23,446 nt of DNA, from contig JAFMAW010000009.1 of NCBI GenBank assembly GCA_029784795.1, positions 3,741 to 27,186 on the forward strand, written 5' to 3'. Shown in pieces: positions 13,884 to 21,033 of the stretch; the first letter of the stretch is position 1; each line of letters starts with the position of its first letter. Source of the DNA: Nitrososphaerota archaeon (GTDB lineage: Archaea; Thermoproteota; Nitrososphaeria; Nitrososphaerales; UBA183). The translations under genes were made by a program, and so were the position numbers. The notes under the pieces were generated by a model. That model was not told the DNA's origin. It searched no databases and saw nothing but the letters and a program-made list of their open reading frames with translations.

Positions 13884-14898
13884 GCAGGCGGAGCCGAAGG
13901 TATCCGCCCCGCAGAGCTTCACGGAGGCCGTGGAACCGTACAGGGAGGCGTTGCAGGAGTACTTCTCCTCGAAGAGAGCAGAAGGGAGCCCTCTCTCCGA
14001 AGCCATAGCAGGGATCATCGACGCCGGAGGGAAGAGGCTGAGGCCGGTGATAGCGATGCTGGTCTGTGAAGCCGTGTCCGGGTCGTTCGAGAAGGCGCTC
14101 CCCGTCGCCGCGGCTTTCGAGCTGGCGCACTCCGCTTCGCTCATCCAGGACGACATAATCGACGAATCGGCCGTCAGGCACGGTCAGATGGCGACCCACA
14201 AGAAGTACGGCGAGACGAAGGCCATCCTCATCTCCGACATGATGATATTCGAGATATTCCTCGAGCTGGCGAAGTACGGGGGCTCCGGGATGTCTGCGAC
14301 GCGCCTGGCCAAGCTAAGCTCGTACATCGGGAACTCCGCCAAGTTCACCGCCGAGGGGGAGTTCTTCGATTCTATCCTGGCAGAGAAAGGCTCGGCCACC
14401 GAGGAGGAGTACGTCAAGCTCGCCGAGCTCAAGACAGGCTCTCTTTTCGCGGCGGCGGCTGCCTGCGGCGCCATAGCAGGGAGAGGGACTCTAAAGCAGG
14501 TCAACGCTTCCTATCAGTTCGGACGCAACCTCGGGATTTCGTTCCAGATAAGGGACGACATACTGGACATCGTGGGGAACGAAGAGGCGACGGGCAAGCC
14601 CCTCCTGAAGGACCTCCAGAACAACGCGTCGAACATGGTCCTCATCCACGCGCTCTCTCACGCCGACAACTATCAGAAGCAGTCGATCCACTCGATGCTG
14701 TACAAGAAGTGGTTCGCGCTCCAGGAGATACAGGCGCTCATGAAGACTCTGGACCAGCTGGGGTCGATTGACCACTCCAACGCGGTGGAGAGGAACTACG
14801 CCGCAGCGGCGAAGAAGGCGCTGGAGGCCCTCCCCGCGTCCGCCGCCAGGTCCAAGCTGGAGCAGCTGACAGAGGGGCTGGGGTCGAGGACCAAATGA
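13864..14898 (+). CDS. Polyprenyl diphosphate synthase, probably geranylgeranyl diphosphate synthase
   Basis: A 344-residue all-helical trans-prenyltransferase. Motifs: GGKRLRP (55-61), the first Asp-rich motif DDIID (96-100) in SLIQDDIIDESAVRHG, KT at 190-191, and the second motif DDILD (231-235) in FQIRDDILDIVGNEEATGKP. The residue five before the first motif is Ala rather than an aromatic, which favours GGPP or longer products over FPP. It supplies the C20 chain for archaeal ether lipids, and for carotenoids or UbiA products. The start is TTG 13864, inside the end of the UbiA gene, so the two are co-translated; the N-terminal 20 residues are polar and not conserved. The length is usual for this family. 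Confidence 0.92.
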   Translation: MERRSSRQAEPKVSAPQSFTEAVEPYREALQEYFSSKRAEGSPLSEAIAGIIDAGGKRLRPVIAMLVCEAVSGSFEKALPVAAAFELAHSASLIQDDIIDESAVRHGQMATHKKYGETKAILISDMMIFEIFLELAKYGGSGMSATRLAKLSSYIGNSAKFTAEGEFFDSILAEKGSATEEEYVKLAELKTGSLFAAAAACGAIAGRGTLKQVNASYQFGRNLGISFQIRDDILDIVGNEEATGKPLLKDLQNNASNMVLIHALSHADNYQKQSIHSMLYKKWFALQEIQALMKTLDQLGSIDHSNAVERNYAAAAKKALEALPASAARSKLEQLTEGLGSRTK

Positions 14899-14970
14899 GC
14901 GCACTGGCCCGCTGGGAAGCGTGAGGGCGATCCTGCCGCCATCGTTCCGTGGAAAGAAGGCAAGGCCATG

Positions 14971-15040
14971 GGCGTGACATCCTCCCACGGGTAAACCCGT
15001 GGGCTTCCAGCCCCTGTTTCATGGCGTTCCACGTCCCTTG
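14971..15040. mobile_element. IS200/IS605-type terminal remnant with subterminal hairpin
   Basis: The stretch GTGACATCCTCCCACGGG-TAAA-CCCGTGGGCTTCC contains a perfect 8-bp hairpin (14984-14991 with 14996-15003). It strongly resembles the end of IS200/IS605-family elements, where TnpA recognises such hairpins. On the minus strand the adjacent reading KQGLEAHGFTRGRM looks like the read-through end of a tnpB gene. No tnpA or tnpB body remains, so this is a scar or a non-autonomous end. Confidence 0.62.
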
Positions 15041-15088
15041 GGCCGCGGTCCGATTCAAGCGCCAATGCATCCATCCAAGGGCTGAAGC

Positions 15089-15102
15089 GCCCGGGCCCGG
15101 GC
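15089..15102. repeat. 14-bp perfect GC palindrome upstream of KaiC-like copy 2
   Basis: GCCCGGGCCCGGGC is a perfect palindrome of pure G and C, flanked by GAAG on the left and CTTC on the right with one unpaired base. It lies about 75 nt before the KaiC-like start. It may be a leader hairpin, a terminator stem or chance in GC-rich DNA. Confidence 0.4.
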
Positions 15103-15177
15103 CTTCTCGCGCCGTTTGGCAAAGGCTTTTGTGCGAGCTGTTGGGAGTCGACGCCAGAGTTGAAAGCGGCCGCAGTC

Positions 15178-15837
15178 ATGCAGAGGCTGAAGACCAGGGT
15201 CGAAGGGCTGGACGACCTTATGGAAGGCGGACTGGTGAGGGGAGACATACACCTCGTGGCCGGGGGGCCAGGGACAGGGAAGACCGTCCTGTCCGCGAAC
15301 ATAGCCTACAACGCCGCCACGGCTGGGGAGAACGTGGTCTACGCCACGTTCGAGGAGTCCGCGGAATACCTGAGGCGCAACCTGAAGCTGCTCGGGCTCG
15401 ACGTGGTCCCGCTGGAGAAGGAGGGGAAGTTCTCCATAGTGGACCTCGAAGCCCTGAAGGGGCAACAGCTCGAGACGAACATCTCGACCCTCATACAGGC
15501 GACCAAAGACTCGAAGGGGACCCTCTTGGTCATAGACTCGGTCACGGCGCTCCTCCTCGCCTGCGAAACCCAGTTCGAGATGAGGACGTTCATGAAGTCG
15601 GTCTACACCTCGCTGAAGGCTGAGGGGATCACCACGATACTGACCGCGAGCCTAGCCAACGGCGGGAAGATCGGGTTCGAAGGCTTCATGACCGACTCGG
15701 TTATGCTGATGGAAAACTGGGAAGACGAGGTCCAGATGAAGACCAGGTTCGTCATACTCAAGATGAGGGGGACGAACCACAGCAAAAGGTACCACTCCGT
15801 CGTCTTCGGACCCAAGTTCGCCGTATCTAGATTCTGA
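15178..15837 (+). CDS. KaiC/GvpD-like RecA-superfamily ATPase (copy 2)
   Basis: A 219-residue paralogue of the gene at 11076-11774. Motifs: Walker A GGPGTGKT (29-36), FEE at 58-60, Walker B LLVIDS (116-121), and the C-terminal KMRGTNHSKRYHSVVFGP block. Fragments such as TRVEGLDDLMEGGL, RNLKLLGLD and VYTSLKAEGITTILT align directly with copy 1. The chosen start is ATG 15178; TTG 15160 would add six residues. It is followed after 5 nt by a 7TM-DUF835 gene on the same strand, so ATPase and membrane protein are very likely produced together and interact. The promoter is not obvious, and the leader holds an IS605-type scar and a GC palindrome. Confidence 0.88.
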   Translation: MQRLKTRVEGLDDLMEGGLVRGDIHLVAGGPGTGKTVLSANIAYNAATAGENVVYATFEESAEYLRRNLKLLGLDVVPLEKEGKFSIVDLEALKGQQLETNISTLIQATKDSKGTLLVIDSVTALLLACETQFEMRTFMKSVYTSLKAEGITTILTASLANGGKIGFEGFMTDSVMLMENWEDEVQMKTRFVILKMRGTNHSKRYHSVVFGPKFAVSRF

Positions 15838-15842
15838 CCGGA

Positions 15843-17216
15843 TTGGCGGTAACTGGACTGTCACTTCTGAACATCTCCGTCGATCTGTTCGCCCTAGCGG
15901 TCACCTGGGCCTCGCTCTTGTTCGTACTGAGGCAGAAGCCGAGCCAGTACCCATACCTGAGGAGCATACTCGCCCTCGTCCACGTCTTCTTCGGGCTAGT
16001 CGTCGTGCTCGACGTCATGAGGCACCTTTACGGAGGGTCCGCGGCATACATCGAGACCTACTCGTTCCTCGCCCCCGACCTCATCTACCTAGACGTCGCC
16101 CTCCTCACGACCCTGGCATATTCGATCTACATGAGGCCCGGAGGGAGGGGGGTCGCCCAGAGGCTCAAGTCGATGTTCTTCCGCTGGCCCCACGGCCTGA
16201 TACTGGGGGCGTTCATGGCCTTCATAGCGTCGACCGAGGGGTACCTCACATACTTCAGGCCCTACACCATAGTCCTTCTCACCTCGCTGGGGGGGAGCCT
16301 CGTCCCGTCCCCCAAGTTCAACTCCACGTTCCTCGCCCTCTCGCTGGGGACCCTCGCCTTCTTCCTCGCTTATCCGACCCTGCTCTTGGTCAAAGCGGCC
16401 AGCCAGTCAAATGACCCGGGGACCAAGCGGCGGCTCTTCGCCCTCCCGTTCTGCTGGTTCGGGATCGGGGCGGAGGTCCTGGTGTTCAACGGGTTCCTTG
16501 TCACCCTGGGTTACGACCTCATCCCCATCGGGTATTCCATCGCCGGGATCCTCTTCGGCGTGACTGCGGCGATATTCAGGAGGGCGTCCCTCCTCTCCAC
16601 GTTCTTCGAGCCGGTGCACGGGGGCGCCTCCCCGGGGGGCCAGCCTTTGGTCGAGGAGGGGGCGGTGCTCGACGTCCCGGTCTCCATCCTGCTGGAGGTC
16701 GACCCTTCGTCCAGGTTCGAATCGGCGGTGGCAAGCCTGGCGAGAAAGAAGACAAGGGCAGGAGGTCTGGTCTACGTCTTCAGCTCCAGGGGGAGCCCGG
16801 TCTACAAGGGGCTTGCGGGGATCGAGGGGGTGAGGTTCTACGTGATGACCTCGGGGGTGTCCTACCCCAGCTCTTCCGACAGGCAGAACGAGCTCCTGGT
16901 GCCGAGGGACGACATGGCGGTGATGCTCGACCTCATCGACAAGACGATATCTTCCACCAGCGGCACCCCGGTCTCACTCGTCTTCGACAGCATCTCCGAC
17001 TTCATCATATACCAGGGGCTCGAGTCGACCTACAAGTTCCTCAAGCAGTCGAACGAGATAACCTCCAAGCCCGGCGTTTCCGCGGTGTATCTGCTCACCT
17101 CGAACGCGCACGACGAAAGGGTAGTCAGCCTCATCCGGAGCCTGTTCAGGATGCACGCGACATACGACCAGGCAGGGATCAGGGTCACCAAGGGCGCCCC
17201 CGCGGCTGGGGCTTAG
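15843..17216 (+). CDS. 7TM sensor-like membrane protein with C-terminal DUF835 domain (copy 2)
   Basis: A 457-residue paralogue of the protein at 7427-8818. About seven transmembrane helices fill residues 1-255 (for example LALVHVFFGLVVVLDVMRHL and ALPFCWFGIGAEVLVFNGFL, the latter aligned with CWSAIGLEFLVFNGYL of copy 1). The DUF835 domain spans about 280-450: LVYVFSSRGSPVY, VRFYVMTSGVSYP, VSLVFDSISDFIIYQGL, YKFLKQSNEI and YDQAGIRVTKG. TTG 15843 is the start, 5 nt after the KaiC-like stop. The DUF835 domain lacks a Walker A loop, so it probably acts as a pseudo-ATPase docking module for KaiC-like proteins (inference). Its stop interlocks with that of the convergent winged-helix gene (TTAG, 17213-17216). 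Confidence 0.82.
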   Translation: MAVTGLSLLNISVDLFALAVTWASLLFVLRQKPSQYPYLRSILALVHVFFGLVVVLDVMRHLYGGSAAYIETYSFLAPDLIYLDVALLTTLAYSIYMRPGGRGVAQRLKSMFFRWPHGLILGAFMAFIASTEGYLTYFRPYTIVLLTSLGGSLVPSPKFNSTFLALSLGTLAFFLAYPTLLLVKAASQSNDPGTKRRLFALPFCWFGIGAEVLVFNGFLVTLGYDLIPIGYSIAGILFGVTAAIFRRASLLSTFFEPVHGGASPGGQPLVEEGAVLDVPVSILLEVDPSSRFESAVASLARKKTRAGGLVYVFSSRGSPVYKGLAGIEGVRFYVMTSGVSYPSSSDRQNELLVPRDDMAVMLDLIDKTISSTSGTPVSLVFDSISDFIIYQGLESTYKFLKQSNEITSKPGVSAVYLLTSNAHDERVVSLIRSLFRMHATYDQAGIRVTKGAPAAGA

Positions 17217-17557
17217 AACTTCGCGCTTGCGGCCGGCGCCGTGGCGTTGACCTCGTCGATGACCTTGGAGTAGGCCATGAGGACGGCGATGGCCTTGTCT
17301 GTGAGCTCGTACCTCTTCCTCCTCCCGTAGGTGGCCAGGTTCAGGAGGCCGCCCTGTTCGAGGGCTTCTAGATGCTCCTTCAAGGCGTTCCAGGACAGAT
17401 TCGCCTTGTACATGATCTGAGTGGGCTTCTCCGCCCCTGCCTTCACGCAGGACAGGATGTCCATCCTTATCTCAAGGTGCGACCTTCTGAGGGAGATGCA
17501 ATGCCTGAGTGTCGCCGGTTCGTCCAGACCGAGGAAGCCGTACTTCGCCTCTGCCAA
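17213..17557 (-). CDS. Winged-helix transcription regulator (HTH_45-like), second copy
   Basis: The core SHLEIRMDILSCVKAGAEKPTQIMYKANLSWNALKEHLEALEQGGLL then YELTDKAIAVLMAYSKVI is a single winged helix of the same type as 5107-5436 and 17688-18020. The start is uncertain: the open frame reaches 17635, but TATA-like sequences (GTATAAA at 17573-17579 and TATATAAG near 17586-17593) lie in the extension, so TTG 17557 (114 residues) is preferred; GTG 17572 is possible. Its stop codon overlaps that of the convergent DUF835 gene, so it may regulate the neighbouring KaiC-DUF835 unit. Confidence 0.78.
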   Translation of the reverse strand: MAEAKYGFLGLDEPATLRHCISLRRSHLEIRMDILSCVKAGAEKPTQIMYKANLSWNALKEHLEALEQGGLLNLATYGRRKRYELTDKAIAVLMAYSKVIDEVNATAPAASAKF

Positions 17558-17687
17558 TGTCAGGCGATTCACGTATAAATAACCCATATAAGGATTATGG
17601 ATTTGTCGCCTATTTTCAGCAGATAACGCCACCATGGCGTGATATGCGCAGAAGACGGAGAGGGGAGTTTGAAAATCCGAGACTATG

Positions 17688-18020
17688 TCAAGGGGCGCTT
17701 CGCGGGCCGCGCCGTTCGTTCACCGTCTCGATGATCCGGGTGAAGCTGGCCAAGACGTCGATGCCTTTCACCGTCAGCTGGTAGTTCCGCTTGCTCCCCT
17801 CCGTCATCCTCTCCAAGAGCCCGATCCCGACGAGCGAGCTGAGGCTCGACTGCAGGGACGTCCAGGCCAGGTTCGCCCTGTACATTATCTGGGTAGGCAG
17901 GTATGCACCCTCGTGCACCACCCTGAGGATGTCCATCTGAATCTCTAGCTGGGACCTTCTTGCTTGGTGCGTCCGCCTTTCTTCGAACTGTTCGAACAGG
18001 TCGCTTGTGGACTGACCCAA
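17688..18020 (-). CDS. Winged-helix transcription regulator (HTH_45-like), third copy
   Basis: A 110-residue protein. RRSQLEIQMDILRVVHEG, then PTQIMYRANLAWTSLQSSLSSLVGIGLL and NYQLTVKGIDVLASFTRII, form the winged helix and a C-terminal helix. It is close to the preceding gene (RSHLEIRMDIL; PTQIMYKANLSW), so the two are tandem duplicates on the same strand with 130 bp between them. The start is TTG 18020; a TATA box (GTTATATAGG on the minus strand, 18051-18060) lies about 35 nt upstream. The preceding helix DLFEQFEERRTHQARR is charged and may dimerise. Confidence 0.8.
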   Translation of the reverse strand: MGQSTSDLFEQFEERRTHQARRSQLEIQMDILRVVHEGAYLPTQIMYRANLAWTSLQSSLSSLVGIGLLERMTEGSKRNYQLTVKGIDVLASFTRIIETVNERRGPRSAP

Positions 18021-18050
18021 TTTGTTGACCGGCGCTTGGTAGTCGGATAA

Positions 18051-18060
18051 CCTATATAAC
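18051..18060 (-). promoter_or_regulatory. TATA box of the third winged-helix gene
   Basis: The minus strand reads GTTATATAGG, about 35 nt upstream of TTG 18020, predicting a leader of roughly 9 nt. The surrounding 18050-18200 stretch is markedly AT-rich for this window, as expected for a divergent promoter region. Confidence 0.6.
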
Positions 18061-18291
18061 TATTACAGAAATATCATGCAGATTCTTATTCCGTGTCGGC
18101 TTCGTTCTTGCGCCATACTTGTTTTGGCGGACAGGTTATAGGTCTTTTTGTTGTTTGAATTCCTTCAAACTTTGTTACATAACTATGAAGGAGATGCGTA
18201 TTGACATCTAGAAGATACGAATTCTCGGAGGTACTGTTCTGGAATGCGGCATATTTCCTTAGGAGGTGCATACCACAAATGCCTGGCGTTG
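18061..18291. other. AT-rich divergent intergenic region
   Basis: This 231-bp region separates the third winged-helix gene (minus) from the membrane-anchored helical protein (plus). It is much richer in A+T than its surroundings. A GCATATTT stretch at 18247-18254 could be the TATA box for the start at 18292. GGAGGTG at 18261-18267 resembles a ribosome-binding site but is placed for an out-of-frame ATG. No RNA gene is recognised. Confidence 0.45.
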
Positions 18292-19173
18292 ATGCGTTCT
18301 CGCGCCTGGTCCCTGGCCGCGCTTGTCGGGGGGGTAGGGATAGCGATGACAGTCCCAGGCTTCCTGCCGCCTTTGGGCCAGAGCATCCTCCTCGGTTCTT
18401 CGATAGGCCTGATAGTCGTCGGCCCGGTACGTGGGTTGGCGATACCCAAGCCCTCGATGCCCAAGCAGCCGCCGGAGGATAAGCTGAGGGGCCTGGTGAA
18501 GGCCAGGGACAGGGAGAGGGGAGCCCAGCGCGAGGAGATCCTCGACTCCTTCGACAGCCTCCTCGAGAAGGTCGAGGACATGGACGACCCCGCGGTGAAA
18601 GAGAAGCTCGTCCGGAACTTCGACCGCTTCGTGGGAAGGCTCACGGCGCACTACCCCGAATGGGACGCGGAGGGGAGGCTGAGGACCTACGTGCTGATGG
18701 AGAAGATAGGAAACTCCCTCTCGCTCCAGAACGCCGACGTCTACCTCGGCCTTGCATACCAGACCCTGGTGGCAAGGGGGGCTGAAGCGACTGAGATCTC
18801 CCATGAGACGCTCAACGGGAAGGTGAGGCGGATGTACCTTGACCCGAGGAGCGAATGGACCCGCTACCTGGCCGGGACGCTCATATTGATGAACAGGGAG
18901 GACGAGGAGTACGCGAAGGAGATGGTGGCCGACGCCATACACCTATGGAGCGACGAGCGGTTCGACAGGTCGCTCCCCGACTTCAAGGCGGTCAGGCAGC
19001 TTCCGGACTCGACCAGGCGGGAGGTCGAGGACATGGTCGAGAAGGAGATGGAGAAGGCGCGGACCGCCGGGGACGTCGGGGTGATACTCAGGGCCAGAGA
19101 GATAATGGAGAGCATCATACTCTCGCGCAGGGAGCAGCCTAGGCGGGACGCCGGGCCGGCTGGTTCGTTGTAG
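18292..19173 (+). CDS. Membrane-anchored cytoplasmic helical protein, unknown function
   Basis: A 293-residue protein. Two hydrophobic N-terminal segments (AWSLAALVGGVGIAMTVPGFL and SILLGSSIGLIVVGPVRGLAI) are followed by about 230 charged helical residues (REEILDSFDSLLEKVEDMDDPAVKEKLVRNFDRFVGRL; REVEDMVEKEMEKARTAGDVGVILRAREIM). The soluble part could form coiled coils or a helical-repeat bundle on the cytoplasmic face. No family is recognised. ATG 18292 is chosen because the ATG at 18244 lies before a possible TATA (18247-18254); TTG 18289 is equally possible. Codon use is typical of its neighbours. Confidence 0.65.
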   Translation: MRSRAWSLAALVGGVGIAMTVPGFLPPLGQSILLGSSIGLIVVGPVRGLAIPKPSMPKQPPEDKLRGLVKARDRERGAQREEILDSFDSLLEKVEDMDDPAVKEKLVRNFDRFVGRLTAHYPEWDAEGRLRTYVLMEKIGNSLSLQNADVYLGLAYQTLVARGAEATEISHETLNGKVRRMYLDPRSEWTRYLAGTLILMNREDEEYAKEMVADAIHLWSDERFDRSLPDFKAVRQLPDSTRREVEDMVEKEMEKARTAGDVGVILRAREIMESIILSRREQPRRDAGPAGSL

Positions 19174-19736
19174 GAGCCGCGGCAGACCAGGGCGCTTGGC
19201 GCGGTAGACGAAGGCTGCGGCCAAGTCGCTGCAGGCGGTTCCCGCTGAGCCGGCAGCGGCCGGCACACAGGCGCGTGATGCGGCGGCCAACCGGCCGGCG
19301 GGGGTCAGCCTTCCGCCTTTGTCAGCTGGAGCCCGACGCACCTGCAGGCAGAGATCAGCATGCACCCCCGGGGGGCGCGTGTCGGCGGCTTCAGACTCCG
19401 AGTTCCGGGTGATCACGGTCGATGGGGGCCCGGGCAGAGTCGGTGGTGAGCGCAGTCATCGGAACGACGCCCCTTCGCGTCGTGCTGCGGGTCCGAGGCA
19501 GCTCCCAACGCAGATGAGGATGGACGCCGTGCACGGGCGGCTCCGTAGGCAGCGGGGCGCCCTCTGGTCAGGGCAGCCGAAGACGGGCTGTTGCGGCGGC
19601 TCGGCACTGATCGGCCACGCCTGTCGCTTTGGCGGAGGCTGCCACGCCTGCAATCATCGCAGGGCCGGGTGCAGGCGGGCTCGCCGCGCACGCGGAGCTC
19701 CACGTCCACCATGGCGTCAGACGGTAGCTTTCGGTC
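19174..19736. other. About 560 bp of GC-rich non-coding DNA, content unexplained
   Basis: Open frames exist here (for example 19319-19750 on plus), but their products are Arg/Gly/Ala-rich and do not look like proteins. There are small hairpins such as ACGACG-CCCCTTCG-CGTCGT (19463-19482). I do not see RNase P, SRP, tRNA or CRISPR signatures. It is the largest gap between genes in the window and could hold a decayed gene or a structured RNA. Confidence 0.4.
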
Positions 19737-21029
19737 TCAAGTCTTCTTAGGCTGTGAGCCTGTCTTGAAGAAGTAGCCGACCAGGAACACAGCCGCGATC
19801 ACGACGATTACGCCTATGAAGACATAGTCTGGGGCGTAGCCGTACACCCCTACAACCTGAACGGGGCCGTTCACGGGTACGACGACGGTCCCTTGCTGGT
19901 TGGGCGTCTCGACCCCGTTGACCAGCGTTTCCGTGAGCGTTCGTGTCAGCCCGAGGCTTGCCGGCAACACGGTAGGGAAGGAAACGGCGGTCGACTTGCC
20001 TCCCAAGACCCACTCGCTGGTCACGCCGAGGGGCGATGACTGAGTGACCTGGTACTCGACGCTGTACTCCGCCGTGAGGTTCATCGTCGAGTTGACAGGC
20101 ACGCTGATTTGGTTTGTCCCGTTCATTCCGGCCCATCCGGCGAAGACGAGCCTCTCTTCGTTGTTCACAGGGAGCTGACCCGGCACGGTCGCGTTGACGA
20201 GCGATCCATCCTGGAACCACCCTCTGAGGACCACGCCGGTCGGGTCCGTGACGGTGACGAAATAGCTCAGGGCGTAGCTTGGGACGATGACGACCGGCGC
20301 CGAGGGCGTCAGCGACATGGTGTTCCCGTTGGCTGCGTATGACGCCGTCCCATAGACCTGGAATCCGTCGAGCCTAAGGCTCGACCCCCCTGCCCCTGGC
20401 AGCGCGGACGCGAAGACGTGGTACCAGCTCTGACCCGTCGGCGCCCAGAGAGTGGACGCCCCTGACGGGAGGACGAGGGTGACGTTGGTGAACTGGTTGT
20501 AGATCGCCTGCACGGCTTCTGGTCCTGAAGCGCTGACATTGAAGGCGCCTGAGGGCGCGTAAACCGGGGTCCCGGCGACGATGACCTGGTTCAGCTTGTA
20601 CATGAACGACGAGCTCTGCATTTCGACCGGGACGCTGAGCAGCACGCTGCTCCCCGAGTCGACCCAGGTCGAGCTCGCTACCGTATTCTGCGGGCTGTAC
20701 GTGACCGAGACGGCATATTGTTTGATGAAGTGCGCGAGATAGCCGCCAGAGCTCACGTCGAGGCATGTGCTCGAGCCTACGAGCTTGCCGGACGAAAACC
20801 ACGCGTCGAAGGCGTACCTTGCAAAGGAGTCCTGGTAGACATACTGCGGCACGCAGACTGTCCCCTGGAGGGCCGCGCTCGAGTTCGTAAGGAGGTAGGG
20901 CGAGCCGTTCACTGTCACCTGCATTGGGGTGGGCGCGTCCACCGTTATCGTCGGCGCCGCCGCTTGCGCGGCCGCGGGCGCGAGCACCAGCCCCGCCAGG
21001 AGCACCAGCACGACCAACGTTGATTTCAA
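19737..21029 (-). CDS. Large secreted, C-terminally anchored surface protein of the fibre-like operon
   Basis: A 430-residue protein. Start TTG 21029 gives a signal peptide (MKSTLVVLVLLAGLVLAPAAAQAA). The start lies 4 nt after the signal-peptidase gene and has GAGG as a possible ribosome-binding site; a longer frame from 21086 is rejected. The mature part is beta-rich with many N-glycosylation sequons (NSS, NVS, NVT, NAT, NGT, NST, NLT) and has FAGWAGMNGTNQISVPVNSTMNLTAEY, similar in style to InlB-B/Listeria-Bacteroides repeat modules. The end is a single membrane helix (YVFIGVIVVIAAVFLVGYFF) plus a basic tail (KTGSQPKKT), so it is anchored with its bulk outside. By position it could be the anchor, cap or adhesin of the fibre made by the small subunits upstream. 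Confidence 0.78.
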   Translation of the reverse strand: MKSTLVVLVLLAGLVLAPAAAQAAAPTITVDAPTPMQVTVNGSPYLLTNSSAALQGTVCVPQYVYQDSFARYAFDAWFSSGKLVGSSTCLDVSSGGYLAHFIKQYAVSVTYSPQNTVASSTWVDSGSSVLLSVPVEMQSSSFMYKLNQVIVAGTPVYAPSGAFNVSASGPEAVQAIYNQFTNVTLVLPSGASTLWAPTGQSWYHVFASALPGAGGSSLRLDGFQVYGTASYAANGNTMSLTPSAPVVIVPSYALSYFVTVTDPTGVVLRGWFQDGSLVNATVPGQLPVNNEERLVFAGWAGMNGTNQISVPVNSTMNLTAEYSVEYQVTQSSPLGVTSEWVLGGKSTAVSFPTVLPASLGLTRTLTETLVNGVETPNQQGTVVVPVNGPVQVVGVYGYAPDYVFIGVIVVIAAVFLVGYFFKTGSQPKKT

Positions 21030-21033
21030 GCGG

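Noticed and set aside
16714..16723. GGTTCGAATC, like a tRNA T-loop
   Set aside because: It lies within the coding sequence of the DUF835 protein with no cloverleaf around it.
19319..19750. 143-residue plus-strand ORF in the large gap
   Set aside because: Arg/Gly/Cys-rich with no secondary-structure pattern and no start signals; treated as non-coding.
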